This document shows, in pieces, positions 1-12,060 of a DNA stretch of 64,000 bases (the stretch's first letter is position 1; each line of letters opens with the position of its first letter). The DNA comes from Onthophagus taurus. Its lineage: Eukaryota; Arthropoda; Insecta; Coleoptera; Scarabaeidae. The position numbers were made by a program, and so were the translations under genes. The DNA lies in contig NC_091972.1 of NCBI RefSeq assembly GCF_036711975.1, positions 9,801,001-9,865,000 of the forward strand. The letters run 5' to 3'. A model generated the notes under the pieces. That model made no database searches. It saw only the letters and a program-made list of their open reading frames with translations, and was not told the origin of the DNA.

Positions 1-671
1 GAGGACCCTACGATCCATAACAGGGCCATAAGAGAAGTGAAGACATCAGATATATAGAATCAGAATTCATCATCCCAGTCAAATCTCTAGATTATAGAAT
101 ATAAGGCAAACTAGGTATCCAAAAGAGGTGCTTTTCATTATCAATATACCTTTGATAAGGAAGTAGAAAAGTTCTTAAAAGACATATAAAACTCAGCTTG
201 GGCCTCAATACCTATTTTAACACCAAAACCTAAATCTAACATATTTCCTAAATTTATTAGAGACAAAATTGCTGAAAAACGGAAAGCGAGAAAGAAATGG
301 CAAATCAATAGAATTTCTAGTGATAAAACCAAATTAAATAAAATAACAGCCGAATTAAGAGCATAAAAAAATAATATTCAAAGTTACTTAAAAGATCTTA
401 CTGACGATGCCAGTTATGATTATTCTCTGTGGAAGCCGACAAGAAAGCTTGAAGTTCCAAAAACACATACACAGCCAATTCGAAGTAGTAATGGAAATTG
501 GGCTAATGTAAGAGCAATAAAGAAAAAGTTAATTTGTTTGCTGAACATCTGCAAGAAACTTTTACATTAGACAGTCCAAGCTTTCGACAAAGTCTGGTTA
601 AATGGTTTAAATTACAAACTAGACCAAATACTACCATCAACGTATAGTCAACTATTAAAATCGTATCTTTA

Positions 672-1766
672 GCTAAGTTTCCACATGCACGGATTACTGG
701 CACCAGTACGAAGTCAGTTTAGTCCACATAAATGTTATAATTCTGTACTGGCTCAGTAATAAAAATGGCGTCAAGTGATGTACGTCGCGCTGGCATCAAT
801 ATAGTAGTCCAAATGTGCTCCTTGGAACTGTACACGTTATTAACCAAAGTAGTTGCTGAGTTAGATCGTGGATTGCACGTAGAAATAACCTAGGTGCGTC
901 TAGTACTCTAATTAGAGAATAATGTCATGAAGATCAGCAAGCATTTTTTAATCATTTAAGAATGACTGAAGATAGTTTCATGTTTTTGTTGAAGCAAGTA
1001 TCTTCTAAAATACAAAAGCAACATACGCATATGAGAGATGCCATTCTAGCTCACGTAAAACTGCAAGTAACTTTAAGATTTTTGGCTTCTGGAGATTCTT
1101 CTACATTCCTGCAATATATCTGTTGTTTGCCAAAAAGCACAATTTCTCAATTTATATGTGAAGTGCTTTATGGTGAAGTACTTTATGGTATTCAATTGTA
1201 TACGCATTGCGTACACTTCGTATTTTTGCTTTTGCCGAGGTTTTGTCAAAATTAGGAACTGTTTTCTTCGTAAAAGTACGAAGGCTTTCACGGCCGGAGT
1301 TAATTGAACTAAAACTAGAACTAACACTAGAAACTTTCGGGTTTTGCCGAAAGGTGTGGTTTCGGGCTTGTCCTGCACGGCAAAACCCGAAAGTTTCTAG
1401 TGTTTTCTTCATAATTTAAACTATCCTTCTGACAGCTTCATTTCGTGCTAGTCGGTCCTTATATTGTGGAATTTTCTGATTCCACAAACAAGGATATTGT
1501 TCATACGTTTCTGGAAATAGTACTGTTTGTTCTGGTGTCTATTTCTTGGACGGCTTATTAGCGGATTTGTTCATTTTAGTTGGACGAACACGTTAATAGT
1601 TACACGTTTTCTTTATAAATACTGTTACTAGCGCCAAAAAGTAGAAGTAGCGTCAACTTTATTGGCGCTATGATTACAGGCACCGATTTATTGGCGCCTG
1701 TGGGTTTTTGCTATTTCCACATGTAAATGAACTAGCGCCAGTAATCCGTGCATGTGGAAATTTAGC
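672..1766 (+). mobile_element. PIF/Harbinger-like DNA transposon, non-autonomous
   Basis: The ends are near-perfect inverted repeats of about 30 bp: GCTAAGTTTCCACATGCACG and onward on the left, with the same sequence (one mismatch) inverted on the right. The flanking 3 bp are TTA and TTT, close to the TWA target site of PIF/Harbinger elements. An internal plus-strand stretch (962-1175) reads like the N-terminal part of a Harbinger nuclease, with TLRFLASGDS and CCLPKSTISQFICEVL. The catalytic DDE part is missing. Its place is taken by a CTAG-rich hairpin (about 1300-1411). It is probably a deleted remnant mobilised in trans. Confidence 0.75.
1298..1412. repeat. CTAG-rich hairpin module (copy 1)
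   Basis: AACACTAGAAACTTTCGGGTTTTGCC on the left arm is repeated inverted on the right arm, separated by about 35 bp. It is the shortest member of a family seen at eight or more places in the window and is nested inside the Harbinger element. Confidence 0.8.
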
Positions 1767-2493
1767 TTTTCTGATCGATATTTTAGAGTAAAATACGAAA
1801 ACGCTTATTCAGCACTACATGAAATACAACCTGGCGTTTCTCAAGAAAGTGTGCTTGGCTCAACACTGTACTTACTCTACACATTCGACCTTCCTCAGAT
1901 ACCACAAAGTTTAACAGCTACATTCTCAGATAACAGCGATCTGAGTTGCAGAAAATGAAGTAGTTGCAGCAAATAAGTTACAATTGGTCTTAAATTCAAT
2001 AGAAAACTGGACCAAACGATGGTTAATAAAATTAAATACAAATAAATCGACATACATAAATTTTACTTATAAGAAAGTAAACTATGTCCCAGTACACATA
2101 AATGGCTATGCAGTCCCTTACGCCGACATCGCAAAATATCTTAGTATGACGCTGGATGCCAAACTCAAATGGAAAGCTCACGCCAAAAAAGAACGTAAGG
2201 ACCTTGATATCAAATGTAGACACCTATATTGGCTTATTGGCAGAAAATCTACCTTATTACTAAGAAACAAGTTGTTAATATACAAGCAAATATTAAAACC
2301 ACAATCTAAAAACTCTAAAAATATGACAATATTTATCTATATTATGTGTAAAGGAGACAGAACCACTGGGAAAACCTGCAAAACATTATCTTATTTAATT
2401 TTGTGTAATGTCAAAAATAAGTAACTAATTAGTATGTATTTACTAAGTGTAAGTTATACAATTGTGCTATGCATAATATTTAAAAAAATATAC

Positions 2494-3682
2494 CTTTGAT
2501 GGTGTTAATCCTATATGATACACCAATTTCGAATCATTTTGTAATTCTGTTAATAATTGTTGCTGTTGTTGAATGGTTAAAGCTGATTTATATGCTTTAT
2601 TCATTAATTGCCGAATTTCTTGTCCTGCTATATTAGGTACACACATCGTTGTATCATAGGCAATTGTATGCTCCTTAGGATTCCTTACATTTAACCAAAC
2701 CATTTCATCTTGGCAATTTAATAATGGTGGAGCTAAAGTAACAAATTCTGGTTTATAAACTCTGTTTAAAGGTGCATTATCGCCTACAGTTAATTTTTGA
2801 ACGCAATCATCCTTCTTATCTGGTTCAATTTCATAACTAAAACAAAATTAATTTATATTATCTACTTAAAAGAACACATAAATATATATAAAAGAATTTG
2901 TTTACTAATTCTCTTCTGCACCGGGGAATAAAAGGATAACAGGCATTCCTGATTTTGAATATTGTGGAAATTCAATTTGTTTTTCAGCTACTGTCAGTTG
3001 CATAGCGGATATATCAATATTAAATGAATTGTTTAAATCTAAATGTAAAATTTGTGAGAATGTTTTTTTTAATAACTAAAAAATAATTGATTATAACCAA
3101 AAAATGATTTCTTCAACAAATCTTACTGATTCTTTAGCATTATCAGTCATTAGTGTTAAAACAAAGTGTTTCTCTGCGGAATTTAACCTGGGTAATTGTC
3201 CAGGATATTCAAGTTTAGGACTACCTATGTTAGTTTGTTGTTCGGGTGGTTGCTAAAAATAACCTATTAATCATAAAACAAATAATTATGTTAATTTAAA
3301 TACCAGTAAATGAATAAACACATTTGCAAAAGCTGTATTTACTATAGGCTCAGCTTTATATAATTCTCTTATTATTGCAATTGCAGCAAGTCTTTGTTCC
3401 GATTCAGATAATATATCTTGCTGAAGCAACATTACTAAACAGCACGCAACTAAAAGAAAAAAATTTTATTAATACAATTTAAACATTTTTTGAATTACCT
3501 TTAAAATAGTCCGAATTATCAAATTTCCGTAATACATCACTTATCACGTTTTCAAACGTTTGATTTTTCACCGTGTTTTGGTCTAAAATACTTTTTAAAG
3601 AAATTTAAGTCAGTTATAGGCTAAAATATGTATAAAAATAATACCTTAATAGTTGTGAACACTGTTCAATTGATAAAGACAT
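2494..3682 (-). CDS. CNOT11: CCR4-NOT transcription complex subunit 11 (partial, 3' end outside window)
   Basis: CNOT11 is a subunit of the CCR4-NOT deadenylase, which shortens poly(A) tails and represses translation. In other animals it docks on the CNOT1 N-terminus together with CNOT10. Six exons are visible on the minus strand: 3682-3645, 3590-3499, 3449-3304, 3252-3127, 3075-2906 and 2836-2494. They join in phase to 305 codons. Family hallmarks are VACCLVMLLQQD, LLFPGAEEN and the C-terminal block MVWLNVRNP followed by QQQQLLTELQNDSKLVYHIG and GLTPSK. The frame then meets a clean GT donor at 2493, so the C-terminal domain exons must lie left of the window. The last intron holds the Jockey LINE. 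The start ATG at 3682 opens MSLSIEQCSQLL. Ada2b begins 462 bp away on the opposite strand. Confidence 0.9.
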
Positions 3683-4144
3683 CCTTTTAGAAAATTTTCA
3701 TATAAACACGTATTGTGCTTAATATAAAACGAAAAATGATATTAAAATTATATTAATTTGATATTAAATTTAGTTTTAGGTTAGGTTTCTAAGTTTTGAC
3801 ATATATTTATTTACAATTATTTTACACAGTTGGTAGCATTAATGTAGCATTAAGTTGTGGCTTTTTTTATATAAAGTAATAAATAGAGCTTTTTAAAAAT
3901 GCATAAATTATAATAATGAGTTTAATTAAATAGTTATGGTGAAGTAAAAACTATATTTTGGACAAAATTTATGTTTGTAAAAAGTAACTAAATCGTTTCG
4001 ATTATAGGGACATTTAACGTTTACGATGCGTCACGTCAAAACCACCGCAAAACGCCAAACAATTTTCGATGCTTCGGTGGTAGTTTTTGAACGAAGCTTA
4101 CGCGAATAAACGTTTAACATTAAATTAATTAATTCCATTTAGTT
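3683..4144. promoter_or_regulatory. Shared CNOT11/Ada2b intergenic region
   Basis: These 462 bp separate two divergent start codons, so they hold both 5' UTRs and very probably a bidirectional promoter. A GC-richer patch at about 4010-4100 includes GACGTGACGCATCGTAAACG-like sequence on the minus strand (a TGACG half-site). No TATA box stands out. Confidence 0.45.
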
Positions 4145-7100
4145 ATGGCCGGTAAGCTGAAAATACTTCGGCTCTCGGATGGGGTCTCATTACGCTATAT
4201 TTTTCAGACTTATTCTCAAAAGTAAATTGCACGTACTGTCAAGAAGAAATTAATGGCGTTAGAGTGCAGTGTTGCGACTGCGTAGATTTTGACATTTGTT
4301 TGCAGGTAGAAAACAATACAAAAGTTCAAATTCAAATAAAATATTTTCGATTATGTTTGCAGTGCTTTTCCAGTGGAGCTGAAATAGGATCTCATAAAAA
4401 TGATCATTCATATAGGTTTATGGTAAAAATTTTATTGCATTCATTGCGTAGTTTATATATTTGATTTGCATTTAGGACCATTGTGCTGTTAGTGTATTCG
4501 GAGGACGTGGTAATTGGACTGGAAGGGAGCAACTTCTTTTATTAGATGCAGTAGAATCTTATGGATTTGGTAATTGGGAACTTATAAGTAAACATGTTAA
4601 AACTAGAACGGCAGATGGTAATTTACGTCATAGAAAGTATTTAGGGAATAATAATTATGGTTTTTACAGAGGTAAAAGAAGAATACATACAACGATATTT
4701 AGAAGGAAATATTGGTAAAGCTACCTTGATAGATATTGGAAATTCTAGACCTATTCTGCAAGAACATATTGGAGAAGATAAAGGTCCATTATCGCCTGAT
4801 GTTACATCACGGCTACCACCCTTGGATGTAACACCAGAGGAAGCGCGACAACTTGGTTACATGTCTCATCGAGATGATTATGAAAGAGTAAATAAAACTT
4901 CTTTTCTTCTTCCTCTGATCTTTATGCCTGATGGCGTCAGATAAATCTTGTCTTATTCCTCAATCCACTTCTACTCCCTTTGGTTCCTGGCTAATGCCTT
5001 TATATCTGCTAGAGTCTTCCTTCTCTTCTTCCTAACTTCTGCTATTCTTTCCTACTTCCTAGGTCTCCCCCTTTTTCTCTTATCCACATTCTTTGCTTCA
5101 AATACCTTTTTTTACTTTTGTGTTATGTCCTATTCTAATTATGTGGGCGTACTAATTTAGTTGCTTTCTCTTTATTTTGATGATTATCTCCTCTTGATCT
5201 ACTCCCTGTGTTATTCCCTTTTTCCTTATCCTACTATTTTCTGTAAATATTTGATCTTTCCTTCTTGTTTATCTTGGAGTGGCTATTCACTGGCATATGT
5301 TAATATTGGGACTGCCACCGAGTTGTACACTTTCAATTTTATCTTTTTATCAATCTTCTTCATAAAAATTGTTCTGTTTAGAGTATGATATACGTTGTTT
5401 GTTTTCCTTACTCTTGCATTTATATCTAAATCTATCCTTTCATTGTGTGATGTTATACTGCCCAAGTACTCATATGATGATTACTTCTTCTATCTTTTGT
5501 TCCTTAATAAATAATTGTTTGGGGTTATTGCTTATTTCCTTTTTATTTATTATCACAATTTTACATTTATTTATGTTCAATTCTAGGCCCATCTTTTCAA
5601 TTTCTTCCGTCCATTCCTTTCAACCAACTTCCTTGCTTTTTTATGGTTCTCTGCTATCTGCACTATGTCGTCAGCATATAGTAAATTATCTATTTTTACT
5701 GGTACTAACCTTTTATAACCTATTACTGTTTGATATTTGCTTGTTCTTGTATTTTTTTATCAGTATGTCCATTAATATTATAAATATCAAGGGGTTTAGG
5801 CTATCGCCTTGTTTTATGCCCTTGCTCATTTCAAAAGTGTTTGATGTTTCTCCCTTCATTAGGTCCAACAATAAGCTTGCTCAGTATGCTGCTTGTTCAT
5901 CTTCTAGCTTATTTTCCTCTACTCTTCTTAACCTTTTTTTCCATTATCTTTATGTATAATTTGTAACTTGTAGATTATAGGCATATGGCTCTGTAATTTT
6001 CACAGTTCAAGTAGCTTCAAGTTTTTTTTATGTGTTGGTAAGATGATATTATCTTCCCAATCTTTCGGGATTGTTTCTGACTCCCATGCGGTTTTATATA
6101 TACTTAGAAGCCTTCCCCTTCCCTTCTTTTTCGCTTCACTAATTCCCATTATTTCTGTCCAAAACCTCTCTATCTCCTCCGTTATTTCCCTTTCCTTTCC
6201 CGTTAAAGTTGTAAAATTCCACGTCCACATCTTTATAACTTTCCTATTTTCTCCTTGATTTTCCTTGTGTTTATCTATATCCCTGCCATTTTCATCCTAA
6301 GTAAAGTCTCCTCTTTATACACTTAGTTTTTTGATTTTATAGGACGTGTCTTTTTTTTCCATATCGTCCACTATTTTCCCTTTGTCGTTTGCTTCATCCT
6401 TTACAATTATTTTTTTGTATTGTAAATGTGCTTTAACTCCTTTCCTCCTGAGTTCCCTTAGTTCAGTGATTAAATCATATCTCTCTCTCTCTGAATTTTC
6501 TTAGAGTAGTCCTCATCTATCCATATGATGATCGTTCCTTTTAACACTAGCGTTTTTTAGGATATCCATCTTTTTGCCTTCCTTTGTTAGTTTTACAGCG
6601 GTCAGCTGTTCCTTTATGTCTCTAAACATATTTTCAATTTTTTCCATATTTATCCTTCGTCTATCCATTCTATCAAATTCGATTTTTAGAATTAAATTTT
6701 CAGATTTTATTTATGAACCTCAATTCATACGGCCCTATTTATGCTCCCTAAATTCGTTGTCTTCGTTGTTGACGGTACCACGCGAAGAGCACCTAAAGGC
6801 TCATCAACCGATCGGGACTGGTACTCTTATCAGTTATCAGGATGGGGGCGCCCTGATTATATTATTCGTTGTTTTATGGAAATATACCCTGTTCCACCAG
6901 AAATCCACTTTTTCTCACTATGACTATCTATCACTAATGATTCAAATGGCTACCTGATTTACGCACCTGTTTGCTTGTTAAAATACCCTTAACAAACTAA
7001 TTTATAAAAAAATTTATTTATATTTTATTGTCATTTATTTATTTAGGAATATGACATGGCCGCCGAACAGTTAGTCTCATCGCTTCATCTTAACTCAGCG

Positions 7101-9431
7101 GAAGAAGGTGGTATGGAAACGGCATTAAAATTAGCTCAAGTGGGAATGTATATTCGACGGTTACGAGAAAGATATCGTCGAAAACGAGTGGTTCGAGATT
7201 ACCAATTAGTAGCAAAATTTTTTGCTAATCAACGTAAAGACATTAATAAAAAACCACTAACAAAAGAACAGAAAGATTTAAGAGATAATATGCGTGTATT
7301 TAGTCAGTTTTTAACCTCTGGGGAACACGATAGGTTGATTGCAAGTGTTGAACGGGAACGAGAGTTACGACATCGACTTTCCGAATTGATGCGGTATAGA
7401 AGTGTTGGGTTAACCACTCAAGATGAGATTATCCATTATGAGCAACATGCTGAGTATCAAAGACAACAGAAATTAAGGCAGAAAGCGGTAAGTTTTAATT
7501 TAGTTCTTTTTGAAACAGGGTGTTCATTTTATTTTGATTCAAAATTTGAATACTCTGTAAATTTTTATGTACGGTCATTCATAATTGTTTAAAATAAAGA
7601 AATCAATCCCGCACAAAACGAACTTTGATGTACAGAAATTTGAATGACTGTAAATATGATTTTATTTGATTTATTCATTAATAATAAAACAAATTATGTT
7701 TCTAAAATTGTTTAATTAATAATGTGAGGGTCTTTGAGTTCAATCGTTTTGGATTGATTAGTTTGAGTCAATTTGTATAAAAATCAACAATAAATTAATA
7801 CAGGGATCATCACGGTTTGGTTTTGTGTTAGGGCTATAAAAAAATCGGTTCAGATCGTTAGTAATTATAAATAGTAAAGATTGTATCAATTATATTTGAA
7901 CGTAGGGCGGAAGTGGCTTGGTAACATCGATACCGGAGCAATTGAAAAACGGGTAAGCATTCATTTTATCAAGATAAAAATAGATAACTTCACGCGTGTA
8001 CAAATAAATCATTTTTGTTTTTATTTTATAAAATTTATTCACAGCAACTTCATTTTCATTGTAAATAAGTTAATGTAAGGAGGTTAAATTAGTCGAATTT
8101 AATAATCGGGTTGGTTTAATGCCCAGGCGCAATACCATTCAGTTGTGATCCGTCTTCTGGTTGTTTTTAACTTTATTTTATTTTTTTTTGTTATTGGTAG
8201 TAATTTATTACTAACGATTTTGTGTAAATTATTAGCAAAAATGTTTATAAGTTTCTTGATTTATAATTTGTGTTTTATTTTGAAAAAAAATGAAGAAAAG
8301 ACCCAAGTCAAAGTTTAATCGACGAAAAGTGGCTACAAAACGTCGAATCCGACAACAGCACATTTTGCCCCATCAACAACTCTGATAGTGTCGTACCACC
8401 TCCACCGTCTACATTACCCCATGGGTCTTTGCTATCTCAACACGAAGCCGAGGTTAGTAATTTAATTAATTTTTTTTTATAAAAATTAAAATAGTTGTTA
8501 AGATAATATACAGGGTCGCTGATATGTATGGAAACGGTCGGTTATCTCCTAAACTAAGATAGCTAGCGAAAAATGTTAAGAAACAAAAGTTTTAGTCTTT
8601 TTTAAAATCTATTACAATAAAGATGAATTAACTATACAGGGTCAGTCAAAATTTATGGCGAAACAAAGTTACGTTTTCTTTAATGGAACAGCCTGTATAT
8701 TATTCCATATTTCGGTTCATCTTGAAATTCTATATAAAATTCATGTAGCACATCATACACCTAAACTTAACCGTTTTTGAGATATTGAACTTTGAAATTA
8801 ATCTTATAAATTACACAAAAATATTTTAGTCGATTATGTTCATAGTTCATCAAGTTACCTTTGAAAGTTTCTCATCTCCATAGCAACGCAGTGACTTAAC
8901 ACATCTCAAAAAAACAAAAATAGTTTAAATAATTTGCGCCCAAAGATAAATTACGTCACTAATTAGATAAATTCATAAGTTTTTAAAAGCTTGATATCTT
9001 TGAAACGGTTAAATTAAGGTCTATGATGTGTTACATGAATTTTGTTTATTTTTTTTTTACTTTTGTATCTTAATATTTTTCGCTAGCTATCTTACTTTTG
9101 GAAATAATGACCGTTTGCACAAATATCAGCGACCTGTATAATAAGATATCAATATTATATTTTTGTAACATAATCTTTTTTTTAGCTTTGTTCTTCGTTA
9201 AATATCCAACCTGTACAATATATTACAATGAAATCTCTTATTATCCAGGTAAGTTATGACCTCTAATAATAATTTTAAATAAATTGCGACCTACTTTTAA
9301 TTTTGTTAAAGGATAATTTGACTACTGGTAAAACGAAGATTCCTGATGATCTCAACACTACAGAAGAAGCAGAAATAAGAGACGTAGTTACTCAGTATCT
9401 TAATATAAGTGGATGGCTCTCTGTGGTTTAA
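4145..9431 (+). CDS. Ada2b: Transcriptional adapter Ada2b (TADA2B)
   Basis: Ada2b is the adapter that activates the Gcn5 histone acetyltransferase in SAGA. The exons I read are 4145-4151, 4208-4305, 4363-4422, 4476-4617, 4670-4887, 7047-7487, 7906-7952, 8296-8452, 9186-9248 and 9312-9431. They join in phase to 450 aa. The N-terminus is a ZZ zinc finger (Cys10, Cys13, then [14 protein letters not shown] and an HxxxxH tail), followed by a SANT domain ([22 protein letters not shown]). The ADA block has [28 protein letters not shown] and [19 protein letters not shown]. The last two exons give a SWIRM-like C-terminus ending [11 protein letters not shown]. Exon 1 codes only MA plus one base. Exons 1-6 and 9-10 are firm; the boundaries of exons 7 and 8 are inferred from phase (see findings). 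RRP15 ends 252 bp downstream on the other strand. Confidence 0.9.
4930..6700 (-). mobile_element. Decayed LINE in Ada2b intron 5
   Basis: On the minus strand, antisense to Ada2b, translated pieces match a non-LTR reverse transcriptase in order: [20 protein letters not shown], then [30 protein letters not shown], and [16 protein letters not shown] with [14 protein letters not shown]. Many frameshifts and stops make it a pseudogene. It accounts for most of the 2159-bp intron 4888-7046. The remainder (about 6700-6960) is a GC-richer stretch I cannot assign. Confidence 0.75.
8511..9136. mobile_element. Long inverted-repeat MITE in Ada2b intron 8
   Basis: The ends are inverted: CAGGGTCGCTGATAT on the left and ATATCAGCGACCTG on the right, flanked by TA. 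A second matching pair lies just inside (AGATAGCTAGCGAAAAATGTTAAGA and its inverse near 9070-9090). A further CAGGGT-type start at 8637 suggests a nested relative. TA flanks and CAGGG ends fit a Tc1/mariner-type MITE. No transposase is seen. The element fills most of the 733-bp intron. Confidence 0.7.
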
Positions 9432-9683
9432 ACTTTCTCATGCAAAAAAGAATAAACACGTTCAGCGCCAGAAAAAAATCTCTTATTCTACATTAAGTCT
9501 CAGTCCATAGATGCGGAATTGCATCTTTGGCAATGAATGTGTTATTGACATTGTAAATAAATATTAATGAATGTAAAAAAGCTCTTGTGAGTTTACCAAC
9601 AATAAATGTTTATCTGTTAATGTTATTAATTGTTTCATTAAGGTCTCTAAATAAATAGACAAACATAATAAACAGAAATTTAT

Positions 9684-10432
9684 TTAATCAGATTCTTGTT
9701 CAATTTCCATATTCTGTTCTATTTCTTTATCCCAATCTTTCATTTTAGCTTTCATCATAAAATCATCACGTAAAACGTTCCAAGTACCATCATTTTCCAC
9801 TTTTGGTTGTTCTAAAGTGGTATTTTTTCCACTCTCTGTGTTATTTTCACCCATTAACATGTCTAAAAATGATCTCTTATCAACCCTTTTCAACACTTTA
9901 TCTCTTTTAACTTCTAATGGTCCAGCTTCCTTTAATTGTGTGTCAATATCTTTTTGTTGGGTTTTAACTGCATTAAATAATTGTACCACACCCTTAGTTG
10001 CAATTCTAGATAGAGTTCTCTCACGATCTTTTTCTAATATGTTTGGTTTAACCCTTAATGTCGACTGAATCTTTTTCTTTTTAACTATAGAATCAACTTT
10101 AGATTCTGTTTCTATAATTTCCTTTTTAATTTCTCCATCTTCTCCTTGTACTTCAAATTTAACAGTATTCGTGTTTCTTGGTTTTTCATCATTTAATTTC
10201 TTTGCTTTAGATAGTACCAAGGTCTTTTTCTTTTTTGGTTTTCCAGATTTTAATATCTTTGCTATTGAATTCGCCCATGCTGCATTTCCTGCTTCTTCAT
10301 TTTCACTTAAATTTTCTTCTTCTTCTGTAACTAATTGAAAAGGTTAAATATGTTTTTGTTTATAACAAATTTTAACTTACTATCTTCGTAACTAGAATCA
10401 CTAATATCCCCGTTATCACTCATTACAGTCAT
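9684..10432 (-). CDS. RRP15: RRP15-like ribosome biogenesis protein
   Basis: RRP15 is a nucleolar factor for large-subunit pre-rRNA processing. There are two exons, 10432-10381 and 10330-9684, encoding 232 aa. The N-terminus is acidic (SDNGDISDSS, EEEENLSENEEAGN), then AWANSIAKIL and a lysine-rich stretch. The conserved core reads RVKPNILEKDRERTLSRIAT, KGVVQLFNAVKTQQKDID and the terminal NVLRDDFMMKAKMKDWDKE, which is the family signature. The start is the first ATG of exon 1; a second ATG three codons later is equally possible. It is convergent with Ada2b and divergent from the gene at 10736, with 303 bp between the start codons. Confidence 0.9.
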
Positions 10433-10735
10433 TATTTTATTCTTTATAGTTTTAACAATGTTGAGGTTATGTTGGTTAAAACAGTGTCAAACCATGTGTT
10501 TATTACCAAATAAAATTATTTATTTATTACCTAAATAGGAATTTAGTGTGTCTAATAACAAATATTAACACAATTTTTTTGATGTTTTTTAAAATAAATT
10601 ATTAAAAATTTATATTGCATGTGAAATAGTGCTTTTTTGAATGTTTTTGTTGGTATTAAAAGTCAAAAATTTAAAACAAAAACGTGTTTTTGACAGTTAC
10701 CTAAATTTTAGGTTAAAATTATTAATAAATTAATT
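10433..10735. promoter_or_regulatory. Shared RRP15 / 10736-gene intergenic region
   Basis: This is a 303-bp AT-rich gap between two divergent ATGs, a candidate bidirectional promoter. No specific site is recognised. Confidence 0.4.
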
Positions 10736-11320
10736 ATGTCTCCGCATAAATTGAAAAAAGAAAAAAAACATGGTCCAAAACAACTTGGGTCTACAATAAA
10801 GAAGAAATCAAAAGAAAAATGTGATACAGCACAGGAACAATATGATATGTGGCGAACGGATGTGTATGATAAATACAATGCCCTTAAAAAAACTGATATC
10901 CTCCATAGTATAGATTCCCTTAAAAAAATTAGGATACGCAAAAAGTATAGTCGAGTTAATGATTGCAAAAGGAACATAGAAACGGAGTCAGATGATACCA
11001 TGTGGCATAAACCGGGTTATATTTTAAACCATATACGACAATCTATACTAAAACGAGATTGGGTTTTAGTAAAAAAATTAACCTTGTTATTATCCTCGAA
11101 TGAAAAATTTGATTGTTATGTAAAAGAGGTAAAACAAATTTAACAATGATAACACTATCCTATTATTTATTTTTATTAGGTGACTTTTTTGTTAGCATTA
11201 ATGGCTAGTGATTATGATAAAAGGATTTTAGATGAATTAAAACTGTGCTTTTGTTCAATGGGAAAAGCTAGGGAGGTTAGTGAAAATCCCTATGATATTT
11301 GGTATGTGGAGAATATTTAA
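10736..11320 (+). CDS. Unrecognised basic protein, possibly the N-terminal part of a longer gene
   Basis: Two exons, 10736-11128 and 11180-11320, encode 177 aa. The N-terminal third is very lysine-rich (KLKKEKKHGPKQ, KKKSKEK), suggesting a nuclear or nucleolar protein. Then come a WHKPGYILNHIRQSILKRDW block and a helical tail LLALMASDYDKRILDELKLC. The pattern of a helix ending KRDW followed by paired helices weakly recalls the start of TAF1A, an RNA polymerase I factor, but I do not claim this. A good donor (GAG then GTTAGT) at 11277 could extend the gene past the stop at 11320. No downstream exon is visible in the repeat-filled 11.4-12.8 kb, so the gene may be short, or its 3' part may lie beyond the repeats. 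Confidence 0.65.
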
Positions 11321-11479
11321 AAAATAAATTGTTTTCGTCAATTTTACAATTTTAATTAACCTTGTTTTGTTCCTTTCATCAAATATATCCAAAGAAAACT
11401 GTAATCAAAAATGTTTCGATAAATCTAGTACTCAATAGATGGAGCTACAGACACGAAATGTCAATTTAAATGAAAAAGA

Positions 11480-12060
11480 AAAAGCGAAAAAAGATTTGGA
11501 ACCTATAATTTCAATCCTCATGAAAACTCCGATACTGGAATAGCCTTCAGCTGGTCGGTTACAGCCGTTTGAATGTTTTTGAGTGTCCCAAAATGAGTTC
11601 CCTAGAGGTGATTTTCAATCTTGGGAAGTCACATTATTGAAATTGCTCAATAATACATTGAACTTGTGTTACAAGGCGCATTATCGTGATGCAACACCCA
11701 GTTGTTCTTGATGTATGGTCCTGCACGAATTACCCTTTTTCGATGTTTTTCAAAAACTTCTCGGTAAAAGTCTTGATTGACGGTTTGTCTTTGGGGCACA
11801 AACTGTTTGTAGACATTTGATCTTTGACTTGCTCATTTTTGCTTTTTTAGACCTTGGAGAGATTGAAGATTGATGCAAGACTCATCCCAATAATGACACG
11901 TTCCAGCAAATGGGGATCATTTTTAATCGATTCCACAAAGTCAAGACACCTTTCCCTCCTGATGTCCTTTTGGTCTTGCGAAAGGTTTTTTGTAACCATT
12001 TTTGCGCAGATTAGTCCTAATAGGAAGACTCATAGTGTTGCCATGAGTCCATGTTGCCAA
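11480..12060 (-). pseudogene. Mariner-family transposase remnant
   Basis: Minus-strand pieces match mariner transposase in order: an SRQ/PKG-like basic stretch, a degenerate DES box (CHYWDESC), KIKCLQTVCAPKTNRQS, a leucine-rich stretch near EQLGV, and a C-terminal piece TAVTDQLKAIPVS-like. Frameshifts are frequent. No terminal repeats were found, so the limits are approximate. Confidence 0.6.

Larger units (their letters stand above)
244..2297 (+). mobile_element. Jockey-type LINE pol fragment, split by a DNA transposon
   Basis: This is a decayed non-LTR retrotransposon reverse transcriptase in the plus orientation, lying in the truncated 3' part of CNOT11. The upstream piece (about 244-671) reads like the region before the RT core, with YSLWKPTRKL and later AFDKVWLNGLNYKL. 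The downstream piece (about 1767-2297) carries GVSQESVLGS (RT motif GVPQGSVLGP, mutated), a decayed FADD box and a C-terminal part with CRHLYWLIGRKS, typical of the Jockey clade. Several stops and an internal deletion near 560-580 show that it is dead. The two pieces join in frame across 672-1766, which shows that the insert came later. Confidence 0.75.

Noticed and set aside
5369-5959. 196-codon plus-strand open frame in Ada2b intron 5
   Set aside because: It is antisense to a recognisable LINE reverse transcriptase on the minus strand.
9817-10068. Plus-strand open frame opposite RRP15
   Set aside because: It is a shadow of the conserved RRP15 reading frame.
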